NCBI GenBank assembly: GCA_003476465.1
Contig: DMUE01000184.1
Coordinates: 3,543 to 11,098 of the forward strand
Direction: 5' to 3'
Source of the DNA: Microbacterium sp.
GTDB lineage: Bacteria; Actinomycetota; Actinomycetes; Actinomycetales; Microbacteriaceae
Length of the DNA stretch: 7,556 nucleotides
Position 1 is the first letter of the stretch, and the number at the start of each line of letters is the position of its first letter. The notes below the pieces were generated by a model. The model was not told where the DNA came from. It did not search any database and was given only the letters and a program-made list of their open reading frames with translations. A program made the position numbers and the translations under genes. Below, piece after piece: positions 6,720-7,556 of the stretch.

Positions 6720-7361
6720 TCAGCCCGATCCCACGAGCGGATGTTTCCCCTTGGCCGTTTCGAGCGCATCGGGCATTCCCGCATCCGCCAACCAGTTCGC
6801 CAGCAGACGATGGCCGCCCTCGGTGAGGACGCTTTCCGGGTGGAATTGCACCCCCCGGATCGCTGCCGAGCGGTGCGACACAGCCATGATCACACCGCCG
6901 TCCGTGCGCGCGGTGATCTCCAGTTCATCCGGAAACGACTCCTCGACGACCGCGAGGGAGTGGTAGCGGGTCGCCGTGAAGGGATTCGGCAGGCCCGCGA
7001 ACAGACCGGCCTGACCGTGACGCACCTCCGAGGTCTTGCCGTGCATCGGCTCGGTCGCCGTCGCGACAACCCCCCCGAACGCTTCCGCGATCGCCTGGTG
7101 ACCCAGACATACCCCGAGCAGTGGCGTTCCATCGCTCTCGGCCTCGCGGACGAGGGGAATGCAGACACCGGCGTCGCCCGGCGCGCCCGGCCCGGGCGAC
7201 AGCAGCGCGGCGTCGTAGCCGGCGAACAGACCGGGAACCTGCGCGCGCGGGATGTCGCGACTCCGCACGACTTCCCCGTGCGCGCCGAGCTGCGTCAGGT
7301 AGTCCACGAGGGTGAAGACGAAGCTGTCGTCATTGTCGACGACGAGCACACGGAAGGTCAC
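6720..7361 (-). CDS. pabA: Glutamine amidotransferase, anthranilate/aminodeoxychorismate synthase component II (TrpG/PabA family)
   Basis: Class I glutamine amidotransferase subunit that hydrolyses glutamine and passes ammonia to the partner chorismate enzyme, for tryptophan (TrpE) or folate (PabB) synthesis. The protein is 213 aa from the chosen start. Visible motifs are VLVVDNDDSF (5-14), LLSPGPGAPGDAG (53-65) forming the oxyanion region, GVCLGHQAI (83-91) with nucleophile Cys85, a YHSL element (133-136), and QFHPESVLT (172-180) with His174 and Glu176 completing the triad. The GTG at 7361 was preferred over the further upstream ATG (7475) because the family begins directly at this VLVVDN strand and because the GTG overlaps the stop of the small gene upstream (GTGA). 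The HPESVLT motif occurs in both TrpG and PabA, and the enzyme may serve both pathways. The M. tuberculosis gene at the same position is called trpG. Confidence 0.93.
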   Translation of the reverse strand: MTFRVLVVDNDDSFVFTLVDYLTQLGAHGEVVRSRDIPRAQVPGLFAGYDAALLSPGPGAPGDAGVCIPLVREAESDGTPLLGVCLGHQAIAEAFGGVVATATEPMHGKTSEVRHGQAGLFAGLPNPFTATRYHSLAVVEESFPDELEITARTDGGVIMAVSHRSAAIRGVQFHPESVLTEGGHRLLANWLADAGMPDALETAKGKHPLVGSG

Positions 7362-7513
7362 TGGACGGTGACTTCTTCCGGCGCGATCCAGACCGATACG
7401 ACAGGGAAGACGTAGAAGAACAGGGCATAGACGATCGCGACGGCCGCCACGAGCAGGATCAGCGTTCGAACCCACCAGGGTCCGGGCAGAACCCGCCAGA
7501 GTGCGCCGTACAT
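7358..7513 (-). CDS. Small single-helix membrane protein (51 aa), function unknown
   Basis: A 51-codon gene beginning MYGALWRVLPGPWWVR, followed by a hydrophobic helix (about residues 17-44, rich in Leu, Val, Ala and Phe) and a short acidic tail ending PEEVTVQ. The aromatic, positively charged N-terminus followed by one helix suggests a cytoplasmic-side N-terminus and a single membrane span. Its TGA overlaps the amidotransferase GTG (GTGA). Its ATG overlaps the stop of the preceding reading frame (TGATG). There is no Shine-Dalgarno on this strand, so it probably depends on translational coupling. The N-terminal ALWR-LPGP pattern resembles small proteins I have seen annotated as hypothetical beside trpG/pabA in other actinobacteria, which supports a real gene; this is recollection, not a search. 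No enzymatic function can be suggested. Confidence 0.75.
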   Translation of the reverse strand: MYGALWRVLPGPWWVRTLILLVAAVAIVYALFFYVFPVVSVWIAPEEVTVQ

Positions 7514-7556
7514 CAGGAGGTCACCGTCCCGGGAACGCCCACGGGAGGGCCCTCGG
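7513..7556 (-). CDS. Possible 3' end of an upstream gene (C-terminal 13 codons)
   Basis: On the minus strand one frame enters from the right edge, encodes a tail of 13 residues ending GVPGTVTS, and stops with TGA at 7515-7513, sharing one base with the next ATG. The TGATG junction and the absence of any ribosome binding site for the small gene suggest a genuine coupled upstream gene. A class E sortase is a frequent neighbour at this place in Microbacteriaceae, but 13 Gly/Pro/Val-rich residues cannot identify it. Confidence 0.4.
   Translation of the reverse strand, partial: EGPPVGVPGTVTS

Noticed and set aside
6686..6720. Inverted repeat AGGCGT / ACGCCT at the pknB-pabA convergent junction as a shared terminator
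   Set aside because: The arms are only 6 bases with a loop of about 23 bases and no T-run on either strand. It may be chance; any terminator here is not intrinsic in the usual form.
7362..7475. N-terminal extension of the amidotransferase to the ATG at 7475
   Set aside because: The added 38 residues are Arg-rich and unlike the family, which starts at the VLVVDN strand. The same bases are read in another frame by the 51-aa membrane protein.

Overview
The window is a high-GC actinobacterial chromosome segment. It carries the conserved cell-growth and Ser/Thr phospho-signalling locus in the order known from Mycobacterium and Streptomyces: pstP - rodA - pbpA - pknA - pknB, facing a convergent trpG/pabA-type gene. 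Gene order, Thr/Pro-rich linkers, GTG starts and protein resemblances suggest Microbacteriaceae (for example a Microbacterium-like organism). That placement is inferred from recognition, not from a search.

Plus strand, 1-4902: the 3' end of a PP2C-type phosphatase gene (pstP; only its membrane helix and extracytoplasmic tail are present), then a SEDS-family glycosyltransferase (rodA/ftsW type), a class B transpeptidase (pbpA) and a membrane Ser/Thr kinase (pknA). These genes are joined by three successive 4-base stop/start overlaps (GTGA, ATGA, ATGA), so they look like one translationally coupled unit. A 77-base gap follows. It holds a perfect 16-base palindrome, an extended -10-like element and a strong ribosome binding site, and then the PASTA kinase gene pknB (4980-6683). 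pknB may therefore also be transcribed on its own.

Minus strand, 6720-7556: a glutamine amidotransferase (trpG/pabA family) convergent with pknB across 36 bases. Immediately upstream of it, by a GTGA overlap, is a 51-codon single-helix membrane protein gene. That small gene overlaps by one base (TGATG) the last 13 codons of a further gene running off the window edge.

Functionally, RodA polymerises lipid II glycan strands and PbpA cross-links them. PknA and PknB phosphorylate division and wall-synthesis proteins, with the PASTA ectodomain of PknB sensing muropeptides or lipid II, and PstP reverses those phosphorylations. The amidotransferase belongs to anthranilate or aminodeoxychorismate synthesis and is an old neighbour of this locus rather than an obvious functional partner.

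Overall this is a canonical core locus, not a new system. The less ordinary points are the enlarged PknA ectodomain (a divergent PASTA-like module plus an Ig-like module), a duplicated ATRLLT motif in the PknA juxtamembrane linker, the palindrome overlapping the putative pknB promoter, and the small membrane protein gene.
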